This document shows positions 55,303-64,000 of a DNA stretch of 64,000 bases, piece by piece. The DNA is from Xenorhabdus vietnamensis (GTDB lineage: Bacteria > Pseudomonadota > Gammaproteobacteria > Enterobacterales > Enterobacteriaceae). The first letter of the stretch is position 1, and every line of letters begins with the position of its first letter. Below the pieces are notes generated by a model. It was not told where the DNA came from. It saw only the letters and a list, made by a program, of their open reading frames with translations, and made no database searches. Made by a program: the position numbers and the translations under genes. The stretch spans positions 137,511 to 201,510 of the forward strand of contig NZ_MUBJ01000007.1 in assembly GCF_002127535.1 (NCBI RefSeq). Reading direction: 5' to 3'.

Positions 55303-55330
55303 TTTCCATCCCCAAATTCGAGGATGGAAA
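55303..55330 (-). terminator. thyA terminator
   Basis: On the minus strand TTTCCATCC and GGATGGAAA pair around 10 nt and are followed by TTTATTT. It lies about 40 bp after the thyA stop. A second palindrome, TTAATGAA/TTCATTAA, is at 55269-55292. Confidence 0.8.
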
Positions 55331-55371
55331 AAAGAAAAAAATGTTTTTTTATTTACTGATGTCATTCAGAA

Positions 55372-56166
55372 TTAAATTGCAACCGGGGCTTTAATACCCG
55401 GATGCGGATCATAATCCACAATCTCAAAGTCTTCGAATCGATAATCAAACAGTGAATCTGGTTTGCGCTTAATAACTAACTTAGGTAACGAGCGTGGCTC
55501 ACGGCTTAATTGAAGTTTGGTCTGTTCCAAATGGTTGCTGTAAAGGTGGGTATCACCACCAGTCCAAACAAAATCACCGACCTCAAGATCACACTGTTGC
55601 GCCATCATATGCACCAATAGAGCATAGCTGGCGATGTTGAATGGCAACCCTAAAAACACATCACAAGAGCGCTGGTAAAGTTGGCAGGAAAGTTTGCCAT
55701 CAGCTACGTAGAACTGGAAGAAAGCATGGCATGGTGCCAATGCCATTTTATCCAATTCCCCGACATTCCACGCGGAGACAATGATACGACGTGAATCTGG
55801 ATCTCTTTTCAACTGCTCAATAACTTGGGTCAATTGATCGATCTGGCGACCATCCGCTGTTCCCCAGGCACGCCATTGTTTACCATAAACAGGCCCCAAA
55901 TCGCCATTTTCGTCAGCCCATTCATCCCATATAGACACACCATTATCTCGCAGATATTGGGTATTGGTATCGCCATTCAGGAACCAAAGCAATTCATGGA
56001 TAATGGAACGAATATGACAACGCTTGGTTGTTACCAGTGGGAAACCTTCTTGCAAATTGAAACGCATCTGATGACCAAAGATAGAGAGTGTTCCCGTCCC
56101 TGTACGGTCATCTTTTGCAGTGCCCTCTTCCAGCACTTTTTTCATTAAATCCAGATACTGTTTCAT
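55372..56166 (-). CDS. thyA: Thymidylate synthase
   Basis: 264 aa, identical in length to E. coli ThyA. The catalytic cysteine is in [14 protein letters not shown] (about residue 146), and the substrate region is [20 protein letters not shown]. It converts dUMP to dTMP with methylene-tetrahydrofolate. The start overlaps the lgt stop by 4 bp, as in many enterobacteria. Confidence 0.98.
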   Translation of the reverse strand: MKQYLDLMKKVLEEGTAKDDRTGTGTLSIFGHQMRFNLQEGFPLVTTKRCHIRSIIHELLWFLNGDTNTQYLRDNGVSIWDEWADENGDLGPVYGKQWRAWGTADGRQIDQLTQVIEQLKRDPDSRRIIVSAWNVGELDKMALAPCHAFFQFYVADGKLSCQLYQRSCDVFLGLPFNIASYALLVHMMAQQCDLEVGDFVWTGGDTHLYSNHLEQTKLQLSREPRSLPKLVIKRKPDSLFDYRFEDFEIVDYDPHPGIKAPVAI

Positions 56167-57053
56167 TTTGTCTCTTGAACCTTGTTATTGCGAGTTTTGT
56201 TATCAGGGGATTTATATGCCCATATCATCATAAATAATCCCATTAAAATCATAGGGATAGAAAGTATCTGCCCCATACTTATCCCTTCAAACAACCCGAG
56301 CTGAGCGTCAGGCTGGCGGAAAAATTCGACTATTATACGGAATGCGCCATAACCAATCAGGAATAAGCCTGAGACGCTCCCCATCGGGCGTGGTTTACGG
56401 ATAAATAAGTTGAGGATGATAAATAACACGATGCCTTCAAGTACCATCTCATATAGCTGTGATGGATGGCGGGGCAGGACACCATACTTTTCCAGAATCG
56501 GCCATAACGAAGAATTAGCTGTGGCCAATGCAATATCTTCACTGCGGGAACCCGGGAATAACATCGCCCACGGCGTATCAAGCGTAACACGCCCCCACAA
56601 TTCTCCATTGATAAAATTGCCGATACGCCCCATGCCCAAACCAAAAGGAACTAGTGGGGCAACAAAATCCGCGACTTGTAAGAAATGGCGCTTGGTACGG
56701 CGCGCACACCACCACATGGCGCAGATAACCCCTACCAGTCCGCCGTGGAAAGACATCCCCCCATCCCAAACTTTAAACAGGTAAAGAGGATTATCCAGGA
56801 ACATCGGGAGATTATAGAAAAGAACATAACCGAGGCGTCCACCGACGAAAACCCCGACAAACCCTGCATACAGTAAGTTCTCAACTTCGGTTTTATTCCA
56901 GCCACTGTTTGGTTTTGCCGCACGGCGATTTGCCAACCACATGGCAAAAACAAAACCAACCAGATACATAAAACCGTACCAGTGGAGGGATAAAGGCCCG
57001 ATTGAAAATATGACTGGGTCAATATTAGGAAATGCCAGATAGCTAGTGCTCAT
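56163..57053 (-). CDS. lgt: Prolipoprotein diacylglyceryl transferase
   Basis: 296 aa integral membrane enzyme with about seven hydrophobic segments. It contains the Lgt signature [14 protein letters not shown] (with the catalytic region) and [15 protein letters not shown]. It attaches diacylglycerol to the lipobox cysteine, the first step of lipoprotein maturation; MltA in this window is one likely substrate. It is followed by thyA with a 4-bp overlap. Confidence 0.97.
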   Translation of the reverse strand: MSTSYLAFPNIDPVIFSIGPLSLHWYGFMYLVGFVFAMWLANRRAAKPNSGWNKTEVENLLYAGFVGVFVGGRLGYVLFYNLPMFLDNPLYLFKVWDGGMSFHGGLVGVICAMWWCARRTKRHFLQVADFVAPLVPFGLGMGRIGNFINGELWGRVTLDTPWAMLFPGSRSEDIALATANSSLWPILEKYGVLPRHPSQLYEMVLEGIVLFIILNLFIRKPRPMGSVSGLFLIGYGAFRIIVEFFRQPDAQLGLFEGISMGQILSIPMILMGLFMMIWAYKSPDNKTRNNKVQETK

Positions 57054-57078
57054 CGTTCCCCACTAAAAAATAATGTTA

Positions 57079-57128
57079 TGTGAATGAATGATATTGTGAA
57101 TAAATGATCTTATGTGAATGAATTATAA
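57079..57128. repeat. Short degenerate tandem repeats upstream of lgt
   Basis: Three units of about 17 bp begin TGTGAATgAATgAT (57079-57094, 57095-57112, 57113-57128). They sit in the lgt leader between ptsP and lgt. Confidence 0.6.
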
Positions 57129-57200
57129 GGCTTGAATAACTTAAGACAAATAATCGCAGATAATAACACAGGCAATTAAATGGATTAAGGTTTATGGTGA

Positions 57201-59447
57201 CTAAATCCCCCCTCGAATCAAGCCTCCCAAACCATGGGATTCCATAAATTCGGCTGATAACTTTTTTACCTCATGGCTGGTTTCGGCTTTTAATATCAAT
57301 TTGATTAGATGCTCAAGCTCATTGGCATCCAAATGTCGCAATAAATATTTGGTACGCGGAACGCTTCGACCACTCACGCTCAGGCTACGATAACCTAAAC
57401 CAAGCAATATTAATGTCCCCATTGGTAAACCTGCCATTTCTCCGCATACACTAATAGGGAGATCAAGGCGTCGGCACTCATCAAAAGCCAATTTCAGTGC
57501 TCTAATTACCGCAGGATGTAAATTATCATATAGCGAAGCGACATGTGTATTATTGCGATCTACCGCCAACAAATACTGGGTCAGATCATTTGTACCAATA
57601 GAAACAAAATCAATCCGCTTTTTTAATTGTGATAGCAAAAAAATGGTAGAGGGTACTTCAAGCATAATACCAATCTGAGGCATTTTGATTGTGGCAACCA
57701 AAGTTTGCTCCACTTCAACTTTTGCTCTTTCAATCAGTTTTCGGGCCTCATCAATTTCTTCAATGCTTGTCACCATCGGCAAAAGTATTTTTAAATTACC
57801 CGTCTGTACATTAGCTTTTAGCATTGCCCGAAGCTGAATCAGGAATATCTCTGGTTGATCCAGCATGATGCGAATTCCCCGCCACCCCAGACAAGGATTT
57901 TCTTCATTAATGGGCATATAGGGAAGCTGTTTGTCAGCGCCAATATCCAGTGTTCTCAATACAACTGACTTATCAGGGAAAAGTTCCAGTATCTCTTGAT
58001 AGCGATTTTTCTGCTCATCTTCTGATGGAAAACCGCTATTCAGCATAAAAGGAATTTCTGTGCGATACAGTCCAATACCATCAATACTATCTTCTATCTG
58101 TTGTTCATGTTTTAAACTCAGGCCAGCATTGAGCTGTACCAGAACCCGTTCCCCGCTTTTAAGCTGTGCTCGCTGTTGCTGTTCACATTCAGCCAGCTTG
58201 CTGAGAACCTGCTCTTCTTCAATGATTTGTTGATATTCCCGGACAATCAGAGGTTCCGGTTCAATAAAAACCTCGCCCCGGTAACCATCAAGGATCAGTG
58301 TTCGGTTGTGTAATAGCTCAGGCTGGATATCCGCCCCCATGATAGCGGGAATCCCCATTGCACGAACCAGTATTGCGGAATGGGAATGAGTCGCACCATC
58401 CCGCACTATTACACCAACCAATTGCTCTTCTGGCATCTCAGCCAGTAAGTTAGCACTGAGTTCATCAGCAACCAGAATAAAACGCTCCGGCCATTGCCCT
58501 CCTTCGGTGAAGAGATCATTCAGATGGTACAGTACCCGTTGACCAAGTGCCCGCAGATCTGATGCCCTCTCTCGCATGTAAGGATCTTGCAAACTGGTAA
58601 ACTGTTTAGCATATTTCTCAATCACGGTTTTAATCGCCCATTCAGCCATAAAACCATTATCGACGGAATGAAACAGATCTTGTTTGAGTCGAGGATCATT
58701 TAATAGATGAGAATAGAGATCAAAAATGGCGGCGCTTTCTTTCTGCGAGCTAATAGTGAAACGCTTGCTGATACGACGGCATTCGGCAGTGGCTTTTTCA
58801 AGAGCACAAGTCAGCCTTAAGCGCTCAGCCTGATAGTCCAGTGTTAATGCTTCAGTAACCTGTTCCAACAAAGGTTGGGAGCGATCTTGCCATCCCTGCG
58901 CCATCACAATGCCATTAGAAATGGCAAGAGCCTTTATACGCGTTTGAAGATACTGACCAAATAACTCTTTTGTTTGAGCCTGAGCGAGAACGGCGGCAAG
59001 CTGCATCGCTAATGTCACCATGAAAGATTCTTCACTTTCATTAAATAACCGTCGATCATGTTGCTGGACAACCAATATTCCTTGCAATTGGCGACGGTAA
59101 ACTATTGGTACACCTAAAAAAGCTCGTAGGTTTTCTTCTTTTACTTGGGGAATATATTTAAAACTGGGATGGTCACGGACATCAGCGAGGTTAATTAATT
59201 CGGACAAACGCCCAACTTGCCCCACAACGCCTTCATCAAAGGCCAGACTGATGGCTCGTCCTTTGGGCTTTTTCAACCCTTTAGTTGCCATCAGGTAATA
59301 GCATTGCCGCCTGTGATCTGCCAGATAGATAGAACAGACATCCGTGTTCATTGCCAGACACGTTTCATTGACCAGCAGCTCAAGCGCTTCAGATAAATTA
59401 GCTGCCATAGCAACCTTTTCGACAATTTCCCGTAAGCGCATGAGCAT
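57201..59447 (-). CDS. ptsP: Phosphoenolpyruvate-protein phosphotransferase PtsP (EI-Ntr)
   Basis: 748 aa, the length of E. coli PtsP. The N-terminal GAF domain (about 1-165) is followed by enzyme I domains. The phospho-histidine is in DGATHSHSAILVRAMGIPAI, and the PEP-binding barrel shows GLYRTEIPFML, SIGTNDLTQYLLAVDR and the cysteine in ISVCGEMAG. It phosphorylates NPr in the nitrogen PTS. It starts 9 bp after rppH, so the two form one operon. Confidence 0.97.
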   Translation of the reverse strand: MLMRLREIVEKVAMAANLSEALELLVNETCLAMNTDVCSIYLADHRRQCYYLMATKGLKKPKGRAISLAFDEGVVGQVGRLSELINLADVRDHPSFKYIPQVKEENLRAFLGVPIVYRRQLQGILVVQQHDRRLFNESEESFMVTLAMQLAAVLAQAQTKELFGQYLQTRIKALAISNGIVMAQGWQDRSQPLLEQVTEALTLDYQAERLRLTCALEKATAECRRISKRFTISSQKESAAIFDLYSHLLNDPRLKQDLFHSVDNGFMAEWAIKTVIEKYAKQFTSLQDPYMRERASDLRALGQRVLYHLNDLFTEGGQWPERFILVADELSANLLAEMPEEQLVGVIVRDGATHSHSAILVRAMGIPAIMGADIQPELLHNRTLILDGYRGEVFIEPEPLIVREYQQIIEEEQVLSKLAECEQQQRAQLKSGERVLVQLNAGLSLKHEQQIEDSIDGIGLYRTEIPFMLNSGFPSEDEQKNRYQEILELFPDKSVVLRTLDIGADKQLPYMPINEENPCLGWRGIRIMLDQPEIFLIQLRAMLKANVQTGNLKILLPMVTSIEEIDEARKLIERAKVEVEQTLVATIKMPQIGIMLEVPSTIFLLSQLKKRIDFVSIGTNDLTQYLLAVDRNNTHVASLYDNLHPAVIRALKLAFDECRRLDLPISVCGEMAGLPMGTLILLGLGYRSLSVSGRSVPRTKYLLRHLDANELEHLIKLILKAETSHEVKKLSAEFMESHGLGGLIRGGI

Positions 59448-59456
59448 AGTAATTAC

Positions 59457-59987
59457 CTAACTTCTTCTACGACGATGTAAATAAGGTGAATATAGCAATG
59501 AAGCAGGTTCCTGCGTTGGCATCACAACAGAAGAGAATTCTTTCATCACACGGCGATATACATCCCGTTTAAAAGAAACTACCTGCCGGACAGGATACCA
59601 ATAGCTGACCCAACGCCAACCATCAAACTCCGGCATCTTACTGCGCTGCACATTAATATCTGCTTCATTACACAGCAACTGCAATAAAAACCAACGTTGC
59701 TTTTGCCCAATACAAACGGGCTTTGTATCCCAACGCACCAAACGCTTGGGTAATTTGTAACGCAACCAACTACGAGTTGAGGCGAGAACCCGTACATCTT
59801 TGCGATTTAAACCAACTTCCTCGAACAACTCGCGATACATCGCTTGCTCTGGTGATTCCCCCGGATTGATACCCCCCTGAGGAAACTGCCAGGAATGCTG
59901 CCCATAACGGCGGGCCCACAGAACCTGCCCTTGGCGATTACAAATTACAATTCCTACATTCGGGCGGTAGCCATCATCATCGATCAC
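59457..59987 (-). CDS. rppH: RNA pyrophosphohydrolase RppH
   Basis: 176 aa, as in E. coli. The Nudix box is [23 protein letters not shown] (glutamates in RELFEEVG). The start [20 protein letters not shown] is highly conserved. It removes pyrophosphate from 5'-triphosphate mRNA and triggers RNase E decay. It is co-transcribed with ptsP. Confidence 0.98.
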   Translation of the reverse strand: MIDDDGYRPNVGIVICNRQGQVLWARRYGQHSWQFPQGGINPGESPEQAMYRELFEEVGLNRKDVRVLASTRSWLRYKLPKRLVRWDTKPVCIGQKQRWFLLQLLCNEADINVQRSKMPEFDGWRWVSYWYPVRQVVSFKRDVYRRVMKEFSSVVMPTQEPASLLYSPYLHRRRRS

Positions 59988-60107
59988 CAGACTACCTCTC
60001 GGTATAACAAATTTAAAAAGATAGCTAATTGTTTCACACTCATCTCAAGCGGTAAACCTCTATGATTGGACTTTGCAGGCGTAACCGAAGTCTCTACAAT
60101 ACCGCCA

Positions 60108-60197
60108 TCTCAACGGGGTGCAGCTATTACAAAACAGTACTGCTGAGAACAAACCCGTCGAACCTGAACCGGCTAGTACCGTCGTAGGGATTTGAGA
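60108..60197 (+). promoter_or_regulatory. TPP riboswitch (THI element)
   Basis: P1 is TCTCAA (60108-60113) with TTGAGA (60192-60197). Inside are GGGGTGC, CTGAGA, ACCCGTCGAACCTGAACCGG and CTAGTACCGTCGTAGGGA, the conserved thi-box sequence. It lies 118 bp before thiB on the same strand. Binding of thiamine pyrophosphate should repress the transporter operon; whether by terminator or by masking the GGAG site is not clear from the leader. Confidence 0.95.
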
Positions 60198-60314
60198 CGC
60201 TAATCATTGATATAATAAATGTAATTTTCATTTAGCACCTTCTCAGATCCTTTGCCACTGCTAATAACTATTAATATTTATAATTATGAATATTCATAAC
60301 TACAGGAGAGCAAA

Positions 60315-61319
60315 GTGTTCAAGAAATTATTTTCCAGCTTTATTGCTATCAGTATGTTGTCTATTTCGGTCAATGCCTTTGCTCAGGTGAAGCCTACACT
60401 GACAGTTTATACTTATGATTCATTTGCCTCTGAATGGGGCCCGGGGCCAGCCATCAAAAAAGCCTTTGAAGCTGAGTGCGGCTGTGAACTGAAACTCGTT
60501 GCCCTGGAAGATGGGATATCCTTGCTGAACCGTTTGAGGATGGAAGGCAAAAAAACCCCCGCAGATATCATACTGGGGTTAGATAACAATCTGATTCAAG
60601 CCGCTCAACAAACAGGGTTATTCACACCCAGTCACGTCGATACCTCAAAACTGAAATTGCCTATTACATGGAACAATACGACGTTTATTCCTTACGATTA
60701 CGGTTATTTCGCCTTTATTTTCAACAAAAACACCTTGCCTCATCCCCCCAAAAGTATGGATGAATTAATCAACAGTCACCAGAATTGGAAGATTATTTAC
60801 CAAGATCCACGCACAAGCACTCCGGGCTTGGGGTTGCTGCTCTGGATACAGAAGCTTTATGGAGACACAGCGGCACAGGAATGGCAGAAAGTTGCCAGAA
60901 AGACACTCACTGTCACTAAGGGCTGGAGTGAAGCCTATGGCCTGTTTCTGAAAGGTGAAGGTGATATGGTACTGAGCTACACCACGTCACCGGGCTATCA
61001 TATTATGTCAGAGAAAAAAGATAACTATGCTGCGGCCGTCTTCAAGGAAGGACACTACTTGCAGATTGAAGTGGCTGCTCAAGTGGTCTCAAGCAAACAA
61101 CCGGAACTGGCGCAGAAATTCATGAATTTCATGCTCTCACCTGCATTTCAGCAAGTCCTGCCAACGACACAATGGATGTATCCCGTGATTGATATTCCTT
61201 TGCCTGACGTTTTCAAACAACTTCCTGTTCCTGAAAAATCTCTGCAATTCAATGCAGATGATGTGGCAAAACACCGTACAAAATGGATCCGTACATGGCA
61301 AAGCGCTGTAAGCCGTTAA
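60315..61319 (+). CDS. thiB: Thiamine/TPP ABC transporter substrate-binding protein
   Basis: 334 aa with a signal peptide (MFKKLFSSFIAISMLSISVN, cleavage after AFA). The mature part begins QVKPTLTVYTYDSFASEWGPGP, as in ThiB/TbpA, with the ligand region WGLxxxG-type DYGYFAFIFNKNTLP. The start is GTG at 60315 with AGGAGAG upstream. It binds thiamine and its phosphates in the periplasm for ThiPQ. It is controlled by the TPP riboswitch upstream. Confidence 0.96.
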   Translation: MFKKLFSSFIAISMLSISVNAFAQVKPTLTVYTYDSFASEWGPGPAIKKAFEAECGCELKLVALEDGISLLNRLRMEGKKTPADIILGLDNNLIQAAQQTGLFTPSHVDTSKLKLPITWNNTTFIPYDYGYFAFIFNKNTLPHPPKSMDELINSHQNWKIIYQDPRTSTPGLGLLLWIQKLYGDTAAQEWQKVARKTLTVTKGWSEAYGLFLKGEGDMVLSYTTSPGYHIMSEKKDNYAAAVFKEGHYLQIEVAAQVVSSKQPELAQKFMNFMLSPAFQQVLPTTQWMYPVIDIPLPDVFKQLPVPEKSLQFNADDVAKHRTKWIRTWQSAVSR

Positions 61320-62899
61320 TCGCGGGTTGGTTATTGCCGGGGGTCATTGCCTCCGGCCTATTAATTATTGTTGCCCTGTCAGCATTCGGAACGCTGTGGC
61401 TCAATGCGCCTGAAAGCCATTGGCAGGAATTCTTTAATGACAGTTATCTCTGGCATGTCATTCGGTTTACTTTTTGGCAGGCATTTCTATCTGCTGCCTT
61501 CTCGGTAACCCCTGCCATTTTTCTGGCACGGGCACTTTACCGTCGCCATTTTCCGGGAAAGACGCTATTTCTGCGCTTATGTGCCATGACATTGATTCTT
61601 CCCGTTTTGGTCGCTCTGTTTGGCATTCTTACCGTTTATGGTCAAACCGGCTGGCTGGCAAATATTTTCCAATGGATAGGCGTTGAATATCGTTTTACTC
61701 CTTACGGGCTGCAAGGCATTCTACTGGCACATATTTTCTTCAATATGCCAATGGCAACACGGTTATTGCTGCAATCTCTGGAAAGTATTGCCATTGAGCA
61801 GCGCCAACTCGCTGCCCAGCTTGGCATGAATGAATGGCAGCATTTTCGTTTTATCGAGTGGCCTTATCTGCGCCGCCAAATCCTGCCGACCAGCGCATTA
61901 ATTTTCATGCTGTGCTTTGCCAGTTTCGCAACCGTCCTTGCCTTGGGGGGAGGCCCGGCAGCAACGACCATTGAACTTGCCATTTATCAGGCAATCAGTT
62001 ACGACTACGATCTGGGTCATGCTGCCCTGCTTGCCTTGATACAACTTTTTTGTTGCCTCGGTTTAGTACTCCTTAGCCAAAAGCTCAAGGGTGTACTTTC
62101 CGTTGGTTATGGGCATCAACAACAATGGAGCAATCCACAGGACTCATGGATGAGAAAATTATCTGATGGTTTACTGATTGGCATCGCTTTACTGCTGTTA
62201 CTTCCTCCTCTATTTGCGGTGATCGTTGATGGCCTGAACCGTAGTATTTTTAATGTATTAAGCCAACCTGCTTTATGGCAGGCTCTGATAACTTCTATCA
62301 TCATTGCGTTAGGCGCAGGATTGCTGTGTGTTTTCCTAACTATGATGTTGCTATGGAGCAGTCGAGAACTACGTTTACGCCACTCTCCCCGATGGGGGCA
62401 GGCGATGGAAACCAGCGGTTTGTTAATCCTTGCCATGCCGGGAATTGTCCTTGCCACGGGATTTTTTCTCCTGCTGAACACCACCACTGGCATACCTCAA
62501 TCACCTTACGGATTGGTTATCTTGACCAACGCACTAATGGCAATCCCCTACGCCCTAAAAGTATTGGAAAATCCGATGCGCGATCTGGCGGAGCGTTACA
62601 ACTCCTTATGTCGTTCTCTCAATATCCAAGGGCTTCACCGCCTTCTCTGGATCGAGCTTAAAGCATTAAAAATCCCATTAGCGCAGGCGCTGGCTTTCGC
62701 CTGTGTATTATCAATCGGGGATTTTGGTGTCGTCGCATTATTTGGCAACGAAGATTTCCGCACCTTGCCTTATTACCTGTATCAACAAATCGGGGCATAT
62801 CGTAGTCAGGATGGTGCAGTAACCGCATTCCTGCTGCTTTTGCTTTGTTTTATTTTATTCACTGTGATTGAACGCTTACCGAGCCGACGCCATGATTAA
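61295..62899 (+). CDS. thiP: Thiamine ABC transporter permease ThiP
   Basis: 534 aa double permease with about twelve membrane segments. Two EAA-type loops are present ([21 protein letters not shown] and [18 protein letters not shown]). The start [17 protein letters not shown] at 61295 lies within the end of thiB (overlap of 25 bp) and matches E. coli ThiP. It forms the channel for ThiB-bound thiamine with two ThiQ ATPases. Confidence 0.95.
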   Translation: MAKRCKPLIAGWLLPGVIASGLLIIVALSAFGTLWLNAPESHWQEFFNDSYLWHVIRFTFWQAFLSAAFSVTPAIFLARALYRRHFPGKTLFLRLCAMTLILPVLVALFGILTVYGQTGWLANIFQWIGVEYRFTPYGLQGILLAHIFFNMPMATRLLLQSLESIAIEQRQLAAQLGMNEWQHFRFIEWPYLRRQILPTSALIFMLCFASFATVLALGGGPAATTIELAIYQAISYDYDLGHAALLALIQLFCCLGLVLLSQKLKGVLSVGYGHQQQWSNPQDSWMRKLSDGLLIGIALLLLLPPLFAVIVDGLNRSIFNVLSQPALWQALITSIIIALGAGLLCVFLTMMLLWSSRELRLRHSPRWGQAMETSGLLILAMPGIVLATGFFLLLNTTTGIPQSPYGLVILTNALMAIPYALKVLENPMRDLAERYNSLCRSLNIQGLHRLLWIELKALKIPLAQALAFACVLSIGDFGVVALFGNEDFRTLPYYLYQQIGAYRSQDGAVTAFLLLLLCFILFTVIERLPSRRHD

Positions 62900-63587
62900 A
62901 CTTGAAAATGTCACTTATACCTATGAACACCTTGCCATGCATTTTAATGTGAGCGTTAAAGCCGGAGAACGCATTGCGATCCTCGGCCCAAGCGGCGCAG
63001 GTAAAAGTACATTATTAAGTTTAATTGCGGGCTTCCAGTTCCCAGAACAAGGCAATATCTGGCTGGATGGCGAAAATCACACAAATACCCCACCTTCCAA
63101 ACGACCCGTTTCGATGCTGTTTCAGGAAAATAACCTGTTTTCCCACTTAACCATTGAGCAAAATATTGGTTTGGGATTGCATCCCGGATTACGGTTGAGT
63201 ACTGAGCAAAAGAAAACACTCCAACAGATTGCCACACAAGTGTCGCTGGAAGAGTGTTTGCCTCGCCTGCCAGCTCAACTTTCTGGCGGACAACGCCAGC
63301 GGGCGGCACTGGCTCGCTGTTTAGTCCGCCATCAACCGATTTTATTGCTGGATGAACCCTTTTCGGCACTTGATCCTGCTTTACGTAATGAAATGCTGGA
63401 ATTGCTGGATCAAATATGCAGTGAACGACAAATTACCTTATTAATGGTGTCCCATAATCTTGATGATGCAGCAAAAATCGCCCCACGTTCCTTGCTAATT
63501 GTGGATGGAAAAATTCATTATGATGGAGCAACAAAGAAATTGGTGAGCGGAGAGGCTGATGAGGCGGTGATTTTGGGGATAGTTTGA
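62892..63587 (+). CDS. thiQ: Thiamine ABC transporter ATPase ThiQ
   Basis: 231 aa. Walker [11 protein letters not shown]-loop [13 protein letters not shown], signature LSGGQRQR, Walker [14 protein letters not shown] and H-loop MVSHNLDDA are all intact. The start [11 protein letters not shown] at 62892 overlaps the thiP stop by 8 bp. It powers thiamine uptake and ends the thiBPQ operon. Confidence 0.96.
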   Translation: MIKLENVTYTYEHLAMHFNVSVKAGERIAILGPSGAGKSTLLSLIAGFQFPEQGNIWLDGENHTNTPPSKRPVSMLFQENNLFSHLTIEQNIGLGLHPGLRLSTEQKKTLQQIATQVSLEECLPRLPAQLSGGQRQRAALARCLVRHQPILLLDEPFSALDPALRNEMLELLDQICSERQITLLMVSHNLDDAAKIAPRSLLIVDGKIHYDGATKKLVSGEADEAVILGIV

Positions 63588-63611
63588 ATTACTGAGTCGG
63601 ATAAATTCAAG

Positions 63612-63815
63612 ATGAATAAGTTAATAAAATTAGAAAAACAATATGGAGAAATATCCCTAAATACTGTTCAAAGAGAAGAGTGCATCAAATTTATTATCCA
63701 AGAAAAATATCAAATATTCCCAGAATATTTAAAATTCATAACTAAATATGGTCATGATATATTCAGTGGATTGGATATATTGATCAATGGGAAAGAAATT
63801 ATAATAATAGATTGA
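63612..63815 (+). CDS. Small protein, possible SMI1/KNR4 (SUKH) fragment
   Basis: 67 aa, AT-rich. The segment QREECIKFIIQEKYQIFPEY followed by LKFITKYGHDIFSGLDI is reminiscent of the N-terminal half of SUKH/SMI1 immunity proteins. The chain ends before the rest of such a domain. There is no strong ribosome-binding site. It could be a truncated remnant or a chance frame. Confidence 0.35.
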   Translation: MNKLIKLEKQYGEISLNTVQREECIKFIIQEKYQIFPEYLKFITKYGHDIFSGLDILINGKEIIIID

Positions 63816-63827
63816 TTTTATACAAAA

Positions 63828-63847
63828 GTGGCCGCTTAAACGGCCAC
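63828..63847 (-). terminator. Terminator of the gene at right edge
   Basis: GTGGCCG (63828-63834) and CGGCCAC (63841-63847) pair around CTTAAA. On the minus strand TTTTGTATAA follows, so it ends the leftward gene that enters from the right edge. Confidence 0.75.
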
Positions 63848-63910
63848 GCTTCCAATATACCTTACTTATCACTTTCTATATTACCCAACTCTACTTTCTT
63901 ATATACGCAA

Positions 63911-64000
63911 TTAACTTGAAGATGCGGGTTTTAAAATCTGGAAATTATCAGTCAGACGGGTAATGAGTTCACTGGCTTTTTCTGGCAACGTGACATGAAA
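63911..64000 (-). CDS. C-terminal end of an unidentified leftward gene (partial)
   Basis: The minus frame is open from the window edge and reads HVTLPEKASELITRLTDNFQ then ILKPASSS before TAA at 63911. The following terminator at 63828-63847 supports a real gene end. Only 29 codons are visible, so the product was not identified. Confidence 0.55.
   Translation of the reverse strand, partial: FHVTLPEKASELITRLTDNFQILKPASSS

Overview
The window looks like a chromosomal segment of an insect-associated enterobacterium of the Xenorhabdus/Photorhabdus group (Morganellaceae). This is inferred from the serralysin operon with its own inhibitor and type I exporter (prtA-inh-prtBCD), the ERIC-type repeat, the moderate A+T content and the enterobacterial core order. 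That core is xni, rlmM-ygdD-gcvA/gcvB, csdA-csdE, tcdA, mltA, three initiator tRNAs, amiC, argA, recD-recB-ptrA-recC, ppdC-ygdB-ppdB-ppdA, thyA-lgt, ptsP-rppH and thiBPQ. The species cannot be fixed from sequence alone.

Layout. 1-7.7 kb: xni, then the leftward protease secretion operon (metalloprotease, periplasmic inhibitor, ABC exporter, adaptor, outer-membrane channel), with a strong hairpin after prtA and an ERIC element between inh and prtB. 8.3-18.9 kb: housekeeping genes, including the GcvB small RNA divergent from gcvA, the CsdA/CsdE sulfur system, three tRNA-fMet genes, and argA behind two ArgR boxes. 18.9-30.9 kb: the RecBCD genes with the periplasmic protease gene ptrA.

31-48.3 kb: an accessory island between recC and ppdC, genes that are adjacent in E. 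coli. Its right part is a P4-satellite-like module: tyrosine integrase, Icd/Ash-like protein, a small duplicated-domain protein and a primase-helicase. A cluster of GGGATA iterons lies next to the primase. Its middle part is a rightward orphan type VI secretion cargo operon: TssF, VgrG, a DUF4123 adaptor, a putative effector with a caspase-like His/Cys motif pair, two paralogous membrane-anchored putative immunity proteins, a T6SS-associated protein and a PAAR spike tip. Its left part is decayed mobile DNA: a frameshifted integrase, a Ner-like regulator, a ribbon-helix-helix pseudogene and a block of strong RNA-type hairpins.

48.3-50.5 kb holds four pseudopilin-like genes. 50.7-55.2 kb is a second, AT-rich acquired cluster before thyA: a VioC/AsnO-type Fe(II)/2-oxoglutarate dioxygenase, an unknown protein, a LysE-family exporter and an AlaX-like tRNA-editing protein, interrupted by an IS630-family element. 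It may be a small non-proteinogenic amino acid system with export and tRNA-editing self-protection. 55.4-63.6 kb returns to core genes, ending with a TPP riboswitch controlling thiBPQ.

The two parts most likely to be new biology are the T6SS cargo operon with the caspase-like effector inside the P4-like element, and the dioxygenase/LysE/AlaX cluster. Functions in both are inferred from motifs and context only.
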